Positions 31,612 through 45,870 of a stretch of 64,000 bases of DNA are shown here, one piece after another (the first letter of the stretch is position 1; every line of letters starts with the position of its first letter). The DNA lies in the NCBI GenBank assembly GCA_009746045.1, contig RPFO01000050.1, forward strand, positions 4,939,228 through 5,003,227, in the 5' to 3' direction. The position numbers and the translations under genes were made by a program. Below the pieces are notes generated by a model. That model was not told the DNA's origin. It ran no database searches and saw nothing but the letters and a program-made list of their open reading frames with translations. The stretch comes from Mesostigma viride (Eukaryota; Streptophyta; Mesostigmatophyceae; Mesostigmatales; Mesostigmataceae).

Positions 31612-34600
31612 GTGAGCCCGGTTTGGTCATGCTGTTTTTAGATGGTTGGGCCTTATTTGGCACAGCACGTGCTTGTGGTTTCTCCTTGGATGCCATCGCT
31701 GCACATGCGACTAGCTACCGTCACACAGCCAAACGCCGCGGGTCCCATCTGTCTTTCTTGCATGGAAAGTGTCATGGGTCGGACCGCTCCTCTGGCCCAC
31801 CAGCGCCCCGCACAGCAAACTTGCAACGCATTTGAGGTGACGTGTGGTGGCGGATGTGGCGTGTGGTGCTGAAGGTGACGTGTGGTGGTGAGTGTGGCGT
31901 GTGGTCGTGAAGGTGACGTGTGGGGGCAGGCGCAAGCTGCATGCTGCCGCAAGCCAGCAGGGACACCTGTCACATGTGGCACAGGGGACACGTACGCCCA
32001 GCGTCGTTTATACAGCAAGACAACCGGGGCGCACATAGAATTACGTGCCTTGTGGTTGGCTCGCAGATGGCACTAGCATGGGGTACCAACCCAAGGCAGA
32101 CCGTGGCAGGACGGTGATGACTGGCAGGCAATTATCAGCAGACAATTTTCAGTTGGCGGTCAAGAGCAGAAGGCCCGACGACGATGTGCGTCCCTCAGCT
32201 GCATACCCGCCCAGTATGCCAGGCTGATGCTGCACGGCGAGGCTTCAGGAGTCCAGGTTGATTACGATGGCAGGATGTCGACATGTTGAGGTGGACATGG
32301 GGGTGTTGCGCTGATAGCTACGTTCACGGGCATGGGTAATCCTGGCCGACTTGTGGGTGTCCAGTTTCCATTCCCCGACCATGGTACCTGCCGGTATTTG
32401 CTCCCTGCTTGCTTGCGCTGCTGTTCCCCGTCACGTGCTCCCTCCCTCAGCCTCCCCCCCTCTCAGCCACACTCTTCAGCCACCCTCTCAGCCACCTTCT
32501 CTGCCCCCCTCCTTCGCCTGCCCTCCCAGCCACCCTCTCAGCCACCTCTGCCCCCCTCCTCCGCCTGCCCTCCCAGGCCACTCCAATCTCCCATCAACGC
32601 TTGTACCAGGGACGCATGGGATCTGACGCCGCCGCTCTTATCATCACCGCCTGCTTCCCATGGCCCATCACCACGGCCTGCTTCCCATGGCCCATCACCA
32701 CGGCCTGCTTCCCATGGCCCATCACCACCGCCTGCTTCCCATTGCTCATCACCACGGCCTGCTTCCCATGGCCCATCACCACGGCCTGCTTCCCATGGCT
32801 CATCACCACGGCCTGCTTCCCATGGCTCATCACCACGGCCTGCTTCCCATGCCCCATCACCACGGCCTTCCTCCCATTGCTCATCACCACCGCCCGCTTC
32901 CCATGGCCCATCACCACCGCCTGCTTCCCATGGCCCATCACCACCGCCTGCTTCCCGTGGCCCATCACCACCGCCTGCTTCCCATTGCTCATCACCACGG
33001 CCTGCTTCCCATGGCCCATCACCACTGCCTGCTTCCCATGGCCCATCACCACTGCCTGCTTCCCATGGCCCATCACCACCGCCTGCTTCCCATGGCCCAT
33101 CACCACGGCCTGCTTCCCATGGCCCATCACCACCGCCTGCTTCCCATGGCCCATCACCACCGCCCGCTTCCCATGGCCCATCACCACTGCCTGCTTCCCA
33201 TGGCGGCGCAGGCAAAGGCGATCCAGGTGTTGGAAGCCAGGCTGATGGAGGCAAGCCCCCAGGGTGCCCCTAGTGCCCCTGCCGGGCATGGACCCACCCC
33301 AGCGGTGCTCGCAGGGCAGGGCGTCCCCTCCCCGTCCAAGCCATGGCGACCGGAGCCCGCCATCTGCCCGTGAGTGGGCCCCGGTGGCTGCCTCTGGCGG
33401 TCTGTTGACGCCCTAGACTAGGCAAGGACCTAGGCCTCTGGTGGGCCGGTAGCACGGACCCAACCCAGGGCTGGCGGTGGGGGTTGGCCTACCCCGTGCT
33501 GTGACAGAGGAAAGGTTCCTTGGGTTGCAACCATGTGTGCATGTGTGCACGCTTGCGCGCGCCTGTGCCTGCCCGCTTGCCCCCCATGGCTTCCACCGGT
33601 GGACAGACGGCGCGCCCGCATGGCGTCCTTGGTGTTTGTTCCTTGTGTCCAAAGGGTGGCCTGTCCCGTGTGTAACCCCTGGCACACGCGCGCATGATGC
33701 ATGAAGGAACGATTGCACGCGCATGATGCATGAAGGAACGATTGCACGCGCATGATGCATGAAGCAACGATTGCACGCGCATGATGCATGAAGCAACGAT
33801 TGCACGCGCATGATGCATGAAGCAACGATTGCACGCGCATGATGCATGAAGGAACGATTGCACGCGCACGATGCATGAAGGAACGATTGCACGCGCATGA
33901 TGCATGAAGGAACGATTGCGCGCGCACGATGCATGAAGGAACGATTGCACGCGCATGATGCATGAAGGAACGATTGCACGCACATGATGCATGAAGGAAC
34001 GATTGTGCGCGCTTGATGCATGAAGCAACGATTGCACGCGCATGATGCATGAAGCAACGATTGCACGCGCACGATGCATGAAGGAACGATTGCACGCGCA
34101 TGATGCATGAAGGAACGATTGCACGCGCATGATGCATGAAGGAACGATTGCGCGCGCACGATGCATGAAGGAACGATTGCACGCCCATGATGCATGAAGG
34201 AACGATTGCACGCGCATGATGCATGAAGGAACGATTGTACGCGCATGATGCATGAAGGAACGATTGCGCGCGCATGATGCATGAAGGAACGATTGCACGC
34301 GCATGATGCATGAAGGAACGATTGTGCGCGCTTGATGCATGAAGGAACGATTTCACGCGCTTGATGCATGAAGGAACGATTGCACGCGCATGATGCATGA
34401 AGGAACGATTGTGCGCGCATGATGCATGAAGGAACGATTGCACGCGCATGATGCATGAAGGAGTGAATGCGCGTGCACCCTGTGGAGTACCGTGGTCCCG
34501 TGGGGCACCTTGTTACTGCCACTAGCGTAAATACCGCCGCTAGGGTGGTCATGGCGTGATGCAACCTCGTAAACAGGTCACGCTCTCGCATTTGTTCCAG

Positions 34601-37600
34601 CGCCGCCGCCACGAGCGCTGATGCCTCCACCCTGGCCACCACCAGCATCACCGTGCGATGTGCCACGTGGCAGGTGTTGACTGGCCACTGCAAGCAAAAA
34701 GTTTCTTGTAATTGTCATGGTGACGTAAAGCCACTTGCCATGGAAACGCCATCCTACCCACGGCCCCTGTTCTAGTCCCAACTTTGTTTGTCATCATCAC
34801 TGGCATCCTTGTGGCCCTCATTAAGCCTACCTGTGTCAGCAGTGGTAGTTTGGGAGAGCTGATGCAGGTTCATGCGTGAATGTTGAAAGATGACTTTGTA
34901 TATGCCTGCATCTTGTACATCCATCCCGTTGCATCTGAGCACTACGCAGACCTATTTCGATGCTGCCTGGTCGACTGACACCCCTTCTACCCCTTCTCGT
35001 GTGTCTACCTGCTGCGTCGACCACAAACCCATGTCTGCACACGAGGCATCTCTGGCCCATGCCATGACGTCTTTCATACTTGGACTCACAATGGATGGGC
35101 ATGAATGGGTGGGCATGAGGGGAGCTCATGCGCGCACGCCAACTCGTGCCCAATACAATTTCTCAATTCCATATAACGACAACAACGCTTCGCATACGTG
35201 AATCCATACAGCTGTGTCGCCAAGGAAGCAGCACCCTGCTCCCACGCTGCCCCGTTGCCCAGTTCTTGCCCTAACGAAGCCAACGCGTGCCCACTGAATG
35301 AAACCCACACCCACGCCCTGCCCTTACCCTGCTGCCACCCTGCCCTCACCCTGCTTTGCATTTGCCAGCTCGTGCGTCACCCGGTCCAACGGCACCGCCG
35401 GCTACCTCCACCCAGGGACTGGCGGTGGCGTGGTAAGTGTCACCAGGGGGTGGGCATCCCTTGGCGACAAAACCGTTTCGCCCCCCCGTCTCAATTTTTA
35501 AGTGGGCCTACGTTATTCTATTCGTAGTACAAAGAAATAGAAGATGGGGTGGCCAGGGTTTACCACCATAGTCATCCCACTTCCCAGCATGTTGCTCCAC
35601 GCATCATCAAGGTAGTGCCATGGCATGCCCGTTATTACACCGCACAACCGAAGTGCTCCATGGCGCTCTCCTTCTTTGTGTTACCTGCACCTTGCCTATC
35701 CCATCCCCCAAGGTTTCGTCTTCTGGCCCGCATGCGGTGCCATGCGATCGATCATCGACTAATAAAAAGCACGTGCCATGCGATCGTTAGCTTATTGAAA
35801 GCACGCACCATGGGATCATCCATTATTTTAAAGCACATGCCTGCGATCATCGGGGTGTTCTCCGCCACGTCAACCCCTACTCCATGCCATGCCTTTGAAC
35901 GCGACGCGCAAGCACTTATCTGTTCCTACAACTGTCACGCGACACACTACCTGATCTGTTCCTCGCAAGCACTTGTCTGTTCCTACAACTGTCGCGCGAC
36001 ACACTACCTGATCTGGTCCTCGCAAGCACTTATCTGTTCCTACTTTGCACACCATTGCACAAGGAGGTGAACCAACTTTGCCAATGGCTGTGGCGGCATT
36101 CACAGGGCACCACGTGACGAGCTAAGTTTGCCCTTGGCTGCCTCTGCTTGCCTACCCTGAACCCTGCCTACCCCAGCCCGGCGACCTGTCCCCAGACACC
36201 CTGGTGAGCGGTCTCGCGCCACTGGTGGAGGAGTACGGCCTGTCGGCACCCAGGGACCCTGCCGCTGTGGTCACCGCTGTCAAGGTGAGGTGCCGTGCAT
36301 AGGAAGGGGTGGCTGGGACGCAGGTGTTCGGCGGTTGGCCCCGGCCCCAGCCACACCATGGGCATCGCACGGTCGGGGCTAGGGGGGCCCTCTATCCGCT
36401 GCCCATATTTTTCCTGGGATGCCTGCCTCACATCAATGGTGTCTGCGTTCCCCCCAATCATGAGTGTGCGTATTGCATGGGTGCATCAGGCTTGCACGTA
36501 CACACGCTCCCGCCAAGCAAGGCGTTCGCATTACGTTTACCTAGTGCTGGGTATTTTGCGCTGGGGGGAAAGTTGAATCCGTGATTTCAGTGTAATAGCT
36601 CTTCTACTTTCTGCAGCTCGGTACACCCAGGCAGGTCAGGATGAGCCGAAGCAGACGTGGGGTTACGGATTCTATTCGTAACGGATGCAAGAATGGATGT
36701 CAGTAAAATCTACTGTTGCCATTAAAAATGCCCCAGAGTGGAGGATAGAATGGCATTCCCATGTGACGCTCTTACTCGCCACGCCCTGGTTCAAATGACA
36801 GGACCCATAGACCGACGCCTTCAGTGGCCACGGCCATCTTGGCTAGTAAGTGGGGTTTTGCACTACTGGATCCATCATCCACGGCACCCTGGTGCTCAGG
36901 CCTGGCAGGTGGTCAGGATCGGCTCTGTATGGCGCATCGGGGCGTGACTATGTTGACCACATCAGCCAGTCCATTCCATTTTGCCAGTGTGCTCCTGGCT
37001 TGCTCTATTCATAATGCCTGCATTCTCTACCTTGGCTTGCTTTTCCTCTATCAGCCTGCTCTATCTGTGTGCTGCCCCGCCCTAGTGTGTCTCCCTTTTT
37101 TTGCCGCGCCCTATATCCCTTGGCCTGCTTTATCCCTTGGCCTGCCTTATCTCTTGGCCTGCCTTATCTCTTGGCCTGCCTTATCTCTTGGCCTGCCTTA
37201 TCTCTTGGCCTGCCCTACCTTGGCCTGCCCTATCTCTTGGCCTGCCTTATCTCTTGGCCTGCCCTATCTCTTGGCCTGCCCTATCTCTTGGCCTGCCTTA
37301 TCTCAACTCTTGCCTGCGTTACCCCTATCTGCTTACGGCCTGGCACGAAACCCTTCCGTGGCGCAGGGTATTGTGGAGAGCCTGCGTGCGGAGATCGCGG
37401 GCCTGGTGAGTCAGCCGCGCGGCTGGAGTTGGTGTTTTATGTGCCTCCAGCATTCTTCTTGTCACATCCTTTCCATGCCATGCATGCTCTCGTTTGTCCA
37501 TTGGTGAACTACTTTTTTGCAATGTAATACTTGTCTTGCCGTTGCGTGCGACTTCCTTAGATCGTTTTATTTGCATGACTGCGTATGGGCGCTTTGCTGA

Positions 37601-40600
37601 GCAGATTTTGTGTTCCTCACCGGCCTACACTAGCCAGACGCTCCCTTGCTGCCAAGTAGCCTGTGTGGACTCATGCACCGCCTGCCCCATGCAACCTCCC
37701 TGCCCCCGCCTCCCCACCCTTCATGCCTTCCCCCTCCCCGCGTCCCCCCCAAACACCACTACCTGATGCTTGCGTACACCACCGGCCGCTTGCGTACGCC
37801 CACCCCCAATGGCGCCACTGCATACCAGCGCGCACTCCGTGCGGTTCCAACGCCAGCATCCGGCACGACAAGCGCTGCCCCCTCGCCCCTTCGCACGGGC
37901 ACCCATGCGGCAGCGACCACGCCATCAGCACGGGAACGGGGAAATGCCGACATGCCGACATCGGCTGCCAGGTTGTCGGCGGCCGTTGCAGATGCGAGCT
38001 CGGTGGTGCGCCCAGCCCCCACGCTGGCCCTCGCGGAGACCCCCTACATCCCGTCCTCCCCTCGCATTGGCCGCTCCCCCGCAGCCAGCCGGTGGAGGGA
38101 GAGCCCCACGGTGGCCGGGCCAGGCTTTGCTGGCGGCCAGAGCGCATGTAGTGGCGGCCAGGGCGCGTTTAGTGGCGGCCAGAGCGCGTTTGATGGCGGC
38201 AGCTCCCTCCCTCACCTGTCCACGACCACCATGGCGGTCCAGGGCGCGTCCCCTTTCAGCTCGTCGCCGACGCGCCGCCACGCGTGGGCCGCGCAGGAGA
38301 GCGCGCTGAAGCATGAGGCGGTGGCTGCTGCCGTCACCACCGCTGTGGACGCTGAGGGTGGTGAAGAGGAGCGGGCGCCAGCAGGAGGAAGTGAGGAGGA
38401 GGAGGATAGCCGTGAGCGCGAGGGCAGCGGATCGGAGGAGGACGAGGAACAGGACCCGATGGCCGTGTGGGCGGTTGTGGTGGCGACGCATTCGCAGGGC
38501 CACCTGTCACGCTCAAGTAAGACAAGGGGCCGGACCATCCTGCTAGCGTAGCAATCCCGCTAGCGCTCTGTCTGTGCGCAGTCCTGCCACCGCACGGCAC
38601 GTATGTTACTGTATATGTGCCACCGCACTGTGAATGTGTTACTGTATGTGTGCCACCGCACGGCACATATGTTACTGTATATGTGCCACCGCACTGTGAA
38701 TATGTTACTGTTTATGTGCCACCGCACGGCACATGTGTTGTGTTTGCGAGGCGTGAGCAGTTATGGGCAGCATGAAGTTCTGTTCCGGACAAGATCCGTG
38801 TGATCCCTTTATGTTACTGCTGGGGTATGTGAAACCAGTAACTAGTAGCAGGAGGATGCCTGTTGCTCTGTCTGCGTTGGTAGCATTCGTTGCAAACACC
38901 CTGGATAAGCATTTTCTTGCATATCACCTAAGCAGCCCATAGACTGCCATCAACCATCCATCATAAGCCACAGTATCCCAGGAGCTACATGACTCGCGGA
39001 CCACATTCCATAGACCTGCGTGCCGATCGAAGGATAAGGATAAGATAAGGATGACGGTGAGGATGACGGTGAGGATGACGGTGAGGATGACGGTGAGGAT
39101 GACGGTGAGGATGACGGTGAGGATGACGGTGAGGATGACGGTGAGGATGACGGTGAGGATGACGGTGAAGATGACGGTGAGGATGACGGTGAGGATGACG
39201 GTGAGGATGACGGTGAGGATGACGGTGAAGATGACGGTGAGGATGATGGTGAGGATGACGGTGAGGATGACGGTGAGGATGACGGTGAGGATGATGGTGA
39301 GGATGAGACCAACCACAATATCTGTGAATCCTGGTTCATGCGCCTACACATCGCATCACCCGCCCACAGCCTCCACCGAACTGAACAGCCAGCCCTCCGA
39401 CGTGTCCCAAAAGCTGGCGTCGCTACCCAGGATGGACGTCGAGCGGCCACCGTTTGCCCCCGGCACCGGCCTGGGCCACGGCATCCACATCAATGGGGTA
39501 TTCCGCGGCGATGGGGACAGCACCCCTAGCCCTGGCAGCAGCCACCAGGGGGCCGCCAGCCCCAGGGAGGCGGGGGAACCCGGGGGCTGGGAATTAGGCA
39601 CCGAGCACGTCCAGGCCTCGGATGAGGTTGGCGATGATGATGACAGCGACCAGTCAGACATGGGGAGGGCGGTGATACGAGCCATGTCCCCACAACGACA
39701 CCAGCAGCCGTCACCGCCAGCATCGCCCCCCGCGGAACGGGAGGCTGTGGGCAGTCTTGGCAATGGGCCTGGAGCGGCGGAGGGAAGGGACACTCCAGAA
39801 GACTCTGTCACGGTAGGCATGCGCGTGCAGCTTCTGCGGCGTTCATGTGTCACCGTTCATGCGTCGAGCGATGTTTATTTCATGTGTTGATTTACAGCTC
39901 GCAAGCCAAGTCCAGTGTGCAAAAGACCATTCAAAAGTAGCAACTCCGGTCGGGCAGGTTTGATTGCTATTGATCTTTCTCGTCCAGCAACTGTGTGCAA
40001 GGGTTAAGTCTGGGAAGAAGAGATTATAAAAGTTATAAATAAAGACCAGACTGCATACTACTACTATGTGGAGAAGAGCTTTTATATGCTATAAGAGTAC
40101 ATCCATGTCCTGGCTCTCATAGCCCTCCCTTTGTATGATGGGCTGTGTGCATGTTATGCATCGGTGCGACCGGTGTCCTTCCTTTGTATGCATGACACAC
40201 CCTGTGCATTTGACCGATCAGACCGCTTCCCTCGTCTCCTGCTCCCACGCACTGTATCCATGCGCGCTGAATTCATGCACGTGGTCTGTGCATTCTCCGC
40301 ATCCCTGTGCTCACTTGTTCAAATCCACGCTGCACGCTTGTGTGTGCCCTCAGCCTCGTTCCACGCGGCACATCTGCACATCTGCACATCTGCACGTCTG
40401 CACATCTGCACATCTGCACATCGGCACATCTGCACATCTGCACATCTGCACATCTGCACATCTGCACATCTGCACATCTGCACATCTGCACATCTGCACA
40501 TCTGCACATCTGCACATCTGCACATCTGCACATCTGCACATCTGCCATAGTGCTCTCGCTTTGCCAGCATACTGATGACCCTTGGGTCCTGATGATGATG

Positions 40601-43600
40601 GTGTGGTGGGACCTGCGCTGGCCTCGCCAACCATTCTCACCCTCCCTTCTCACACCCCATTCTCCCTGCATTCCCCCCTGCTCCCTCCTTGCCTGGTGTC
40701 CACCCCAGATTCGCACGGCGAGCGGCTATGGGCGCCTGCACCATGGCGACGTGTTTGTGGCCGAGGTAAAGCCGCCGCATCCCCCATGGGTGGGTGCGCC
40801 ATGTCGCTTGTAGACGCGCAGTCAGTGACAAATACTACTTTTCTTCTTGCAACTCGTGTTATTGTTATTGTTATGGCAGAACCGTGATGAAGGCAAGATG
40901 TGGGGGCTGCTAGGGCTGGAGAACCAGAGCCGTGCTAAAGCGTTACTGCACTGTCATTGGGGCTCTCTAGTGGCTTTCTACTCCATGCACAAAACTAGTT
41001 GCTTGATACAATGGTAGTGCTGGCGGGCATCCGTCTGACGGGGTCTGTACTTCTGTTCAAACCATCGTGGCTACCTTGGCCAGCTGTCGGCCTCGCTAGC
41101 ACGGTTTGTGGTGGCACCTGGGCAGGTTTTGCTCCATGTGTGCATGAAATACATATGTGCATGAAATACAGTGACTTGTGCATGAAATACAGTGACTTGT
41201 CATTTCGCTGATGTTCCTCGTTGGGCGGTGTGCTGCACGCCACGCTCTTGACTTGTATTGCTCCGCTTCGTGCCTGGCCAGGGTGGCGAGGCGCTATTTG
41301 CAGGGACAACGTACCAGTGGTCGCGGTTGCGCGGGGACGAGGGCAAGGCGGAGGTGGTGGATGGAAAATTTGAGGAGATTGTGGGCGCGACATCTCCACG
41401 GTGCGCGCACTGTACATAGCCCAACATGTTATCTTGATATGTTGAGCATGGATTCAGTATGGTGCCACGAATCGTGTCATTTGTGGAGTTCAACTTCTAA
41501 ATCAACGTGTAAAGAACGTGTGGTTGGGCATGGAAATGTATTGGGCGTCCACTCTGCCCAGAACTTAGGAATCGGCGAATGTAGAGGAATCGGCGAATGT
41601 CGTGATGTTTCCCGTCGGCACCCGTCGGCACATGCGGGGAAACAGCGCCAGTGTCAAGGCACCTGCCTCTGCAATCTGCAATTGTGACGGTAGGAACCCA
41701 TAAATATAGATACCTATTGTCTGCCAAGCCAGGTCCCTCCATCCCAACAACTCCTGGCCACTACCCCCGTTCCTTGGCCAGCTTGTTTGCGCCTGTCATG
41801 CTCTTATTCGGTGCTCTTCCCTTGCCCCCGTGTGCCCTGTACCTGTCATGCTGGCCCCGTGTGCCCTTTGTGCGCGCCGCAGGCTGTACGCGTGCGCCGA
41901 TGACGTGGACTGCGTCCTGCGTGTGACGGTGACGGTGAGCAGCATCCCATGCACGATGCAACGGGCGTTTGTTAGGGTGGCAGGACAACAGGCACGGTCT
42001 GGCGGCATTGTTTGCAACGGTCCTTATTGCAGTGTTGTCTGTTAGGATTCTTGAGTCCTTATTGCAGTGTTGTCTGTTAGGATTCTTTTTACAGTGTTGT
42101 CTGTAACAGTCCTTATTGCAGTGTTGTCTGTAACAGTCCTTATTGCAGTGTTGTCTGTAACAGTCCTTATTGCAGTGTTGTCTGTAACAGTCCTTATTGC
42201 AGTGTTGTCTGTTAGGATTCTTGAGTCCTTATTGCAGTGTTGTCTGTTAGGATTCTTATTACAGTGTTGTCTGTTAGGATTCTTGGCAAGCAGGCTGTGT
42301 CCAACTGGTCGTGTCTGGTACAACAAAGGCTGGTACAACTCCCGAAAAGCAAGCCCTATCCAAATTGGCCGGCAGTGGGCGGGGAGGAGGGGGGGGCTTG
42401 TGCCTGGGCTCGCATGTGTGCTTATATGTGCATACTATATCTTGTACACAATTGTATAATTTAGCACTTCGCTTATGATGCAGTAGCACTTGTCCACTCT
42501 AATCTTGCTGTCCGTGTCTAAATATAAATACCCATCCGGCTGATGCTGTCCTGTTGACCGGCCACAGTCGGCAGACGATGGGGAGGTCACCCACGCGGAC
42601 ACGGCCGGCCGGCTGACCACGCCGCCAAAGATGGAGCAGGAGGTGGAGGATAGAATCAGCGCGGGATCTGCGGTATTCGACGTGAGTCGTGGGGGGCTAA
42701 TTAGTATCGGGTCCTATCCTTGAATTTTCATTACATTCTGTCACGTCATGTGCCCATGCATCTTGTTATTGCGTAGGGCAGTACACGCTGATTCCCTAAT
42801 GGCATGGCTGGTGCATGAGCGCTCGTATGCAATGCGGCATGGCTCCTAATAATCTGTTGCTTGTTTTTGTGTGACATAGCGACTATACTGAGACTTGGTT
42901 ACTTCTTGGCTCGAATAGGATGACCTGCACGTGCATGCTTAGGTTGGAGATGGCTTTGTGAGTTTTGGTACACCATTGAGCTTGCGGATGGCTGCTACCA
43001 CTGGTGCCATATTAGCCCCACCTCATTCGCCATGGTCCTCCGATACTTATTCACAGATACTCATAGAATACAAGCAGTACATGCCGAACTCAAAAACAAC
43101 CCCTTTGCTCACCCATTTGTGTCCTTCCCCCCACCCCCCCTTTCTTCTCGAGCCCTGCCTGGCCAATGGCGCTCTTCCCGCCCCTGCCCCTGTGCTGCCT
43201 CTGACCCTAGACCACAGCTACCCCGTGCTGCTGCCTGTTACCTGTTGTGGGCATCACCCTCCCAGGTGACCGTCCCACCAGGCCAAGCCCCTGGCAAGTT
43301 CACCCTGTCCTCCACGGTCGCCAAGGTAAGCCGCATGCCCTTGAAGGGGCCATTGTCTCCGTGACCACCGGGGCGCTGTCCCCCCTTGCACATCCGCGTG
43401 AGCCCCTCCCCACTTGGTCTGGACACCGGCCAACTGCCAACCGTAGCGCTGTTCTTTGCAGGTCAACCACTACAGTATAAAAGCACGAGCGTAGAGTAAT
43501 AAAGCGCTATCTCCAGCATGCCGCACTTTGCTTTTTGCTGTGCTATTTCCAGCATGCCCTGTCTGCTAGTAGCATGATCCGTGGCGCCCGCCCTCGTTTT

Positions 43601-45786
43601 GGTAAAGTTCATCCGTGACCCCGTGGCCCACCATCTCGACCTGTATTCCTCTCACCGGCACTCGGCACTGTCGTGGGAGCCACCCCCCCAAGCTTACACG
43701 CGAGGGAGCCCAAGCTGTTGCGGTCCTGCCGATGGGTGCACGCGTTCTGTGTTTTCCCTGCCACGTCCTTTCTCCCATGGATGCACCCCTCCTGGCTGCT
43801 TGGCTATACAAGGTGCTTTGGCTGTACAGTCGCTTGGCTACAGTTGCTTGGCGATTAAGATGCTGGGCTATAAAGTTGCTTCGCTGTACAGGTCATTTGC
43901 TAAACTGCTGCTTGGCTGGACAGTTGCTTGGCTGCACAGTTGCTTGGCTGGACAAAGGCCTGGTGGTGCGGGTGATTGGCTGCATCGGCGTTGACCTCTC
44001 CTCTGAGGTTTTGCCGCTGTGCCGTGCTCATCGGGGCAATGGGGGCGGTTAGCATTGGGGCACTGGGGGCGGTTCGCATTTGGGAGGTTGGCAAGTGGGG
44101 CGGTGGGGGCGGTTGGCTATTGGGGAGGTTGGCATTTGGGGCAATGGGGGCAGTTGGCTGGAGAAACTTGGGCTGGCCTGGTGGCATATCGCCATGCATA
44201 TCCTTGTTCCAGAGCAGGTGTAGTTTACACCCTACCCTTGCAGGAAGTAGCCCAGAATGTATTAAAAGCCATCTGCCCCTTCTCATGGATATGTGCTACA
44301 TGTACTCCCAACGGAGATAGGTTCCAATTTAATTTTAATTTTTAAATCCTTGTTCAAAGTGACATGCTGTGAACCGCTAGTTGCTACCATATTTCAGTGG
44401 CTGAGGGCTCATACTATGCCTTTGCCGCACCTCTCTGCCGTTGTCGTCTCTTTCTGTCACCACATACGGCCCCGCACACACACGCACACACCTGCATGTG
44501 TGTCATGCTTGTCTCGTCGCAGCTCCAATGCGAGGGCCGCGCCTCCTTCCTGCCCATCACGCGCACAGTGCGCGTGCTGCTGGACCGGCGCGCAGAGCGC
44601 CACCTCACCATCGTGGACGCGCAGGACAGGTGGGTGGGGGGTGGGGGGTGGGGGGTGGGGTGGGGGTGGGGGGTGGGGGTGGGGGGTGGGGGGTGGGGGT
44701 GGGGGGTGGGGGGTGGGGGTGGGGGGTGGGGGGGGGTGGGGGTGGGGGGGGGGGTGGGGGGGGGGGGTGGGGGTGGGGTGGGGGGGTGGGTGGGGGTGGG
44801 GGTGGGGGGGGGGGTGGGGGGTGGGGGGGAGGCAAGGGCATGACGTGCAGAAGACCGGACTGAAATGCATGTAAGATTTGATATTAAAATCATATGTCAT
44901 GTACCATGGATGTCGTCATGCCCATGTGTCGGTGTCTGCCGTCGCGAAGTGTTGTAAGCTGCGCGGATCATGAATACGCCTGTGCCGCCTCGCCTATTTG
45001 CTCGCTCCTAAATTCGTTTACCACCGCTATGCCGTGTTTGACCTGTGCTGATATTGCGGTTGCTTGTGTGGTCATGGCCCCGTTTTCTTGCCCCTATGCC
45101 TGTTATCTACAGCACCGACGTGTTCGACCTGTGGGCCAGCAGCGCGTGGGAGCGAGACGTGATGGCAGTCATCCTGCGCCGGTGGGTGTGGCTGGACCTT
45201 CCACGGGCTCGTTCCATGGGGCTGGGGATCCCGGTGGCATGCCGGCCATGGGGTGAACCCACCACTAGCAGGGGAATGTACACCCAGGGGAATGCTCACT
45301 CCCTAAACACACCCATTCGTAGTGAAGGACTACCAAGATGGATGGATTGCAGGACCAAGGGGCGAATATGGGATACTGGTGCCTTGTCGCGAAGTATCAT
45401 GCGCATATTATTATGTCTGGTATAGTATCACAGACAGAGCCACGGGCTTAATGCCCAAGCATTTTCCGTCCTGCCGTCGTCTCTGGTATCCATCGCCCAC
45501 CGTAGCTCGATTGTAAGAAACCTTGGGGAGTTCTCTGTCGGAAAATTGTGCGTACGGTGTGACAAGTAGATGCAGGTGCATGTGACTTGTTGGGGGGAAA
45601 GGGAGGCAAGAGCGAGGCACGATGTCAGCCTGTACCTACGTGGCAAGGCAACCCCTCCTGGAGTGGTTGGATGGCAGTGCATTGGGTTGTAACCTGCTGT
45701 TGATACCTTGGGTTGTGCGGCGACCAATATTGGTCAGGCTATTCTTTTCCCCGCACCGCGCATCTCATCACGCGTTTGTGTCAATG

Positions 45787-45870
<84 letters not shown>

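Noticed and set aside
31804-31836. 33-nt exon RPAQQTCNAFE
   Set aside because: In phase between exons 2 and 3, but it would break the coiled-coil heptads and the sequence is not persuasive; left out.
32332-33289. Long frames with ITTACFPWP, HHHGLLPMA or KQAVVMGHG repeats
   Set aside because: 27-bp intronic minisatellite; only the last 158 bp (33212-33369) behave as an exon.
33413-34693. 426-codon minus-strand frame with SFLHASCACNR repeats
   Set aside because: 29-bp minisatellite without start, stop or splice support, antisense in an intron.
40880-40960. Extra exon of the Ig-PH gene (NRDEGKMWGLLGLENQSRA)
   Set aside because: Has an acceptor, but no donor in the phase needed by exon 11; direct joining of 40765 to 41282 is in phase and completes the Ig strand.
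44293-44900. Gly/Trp- and Pro/His-rich frames
   Set aside because: G-rich intronic tract read in six frames; only 44523-44629 is exon.
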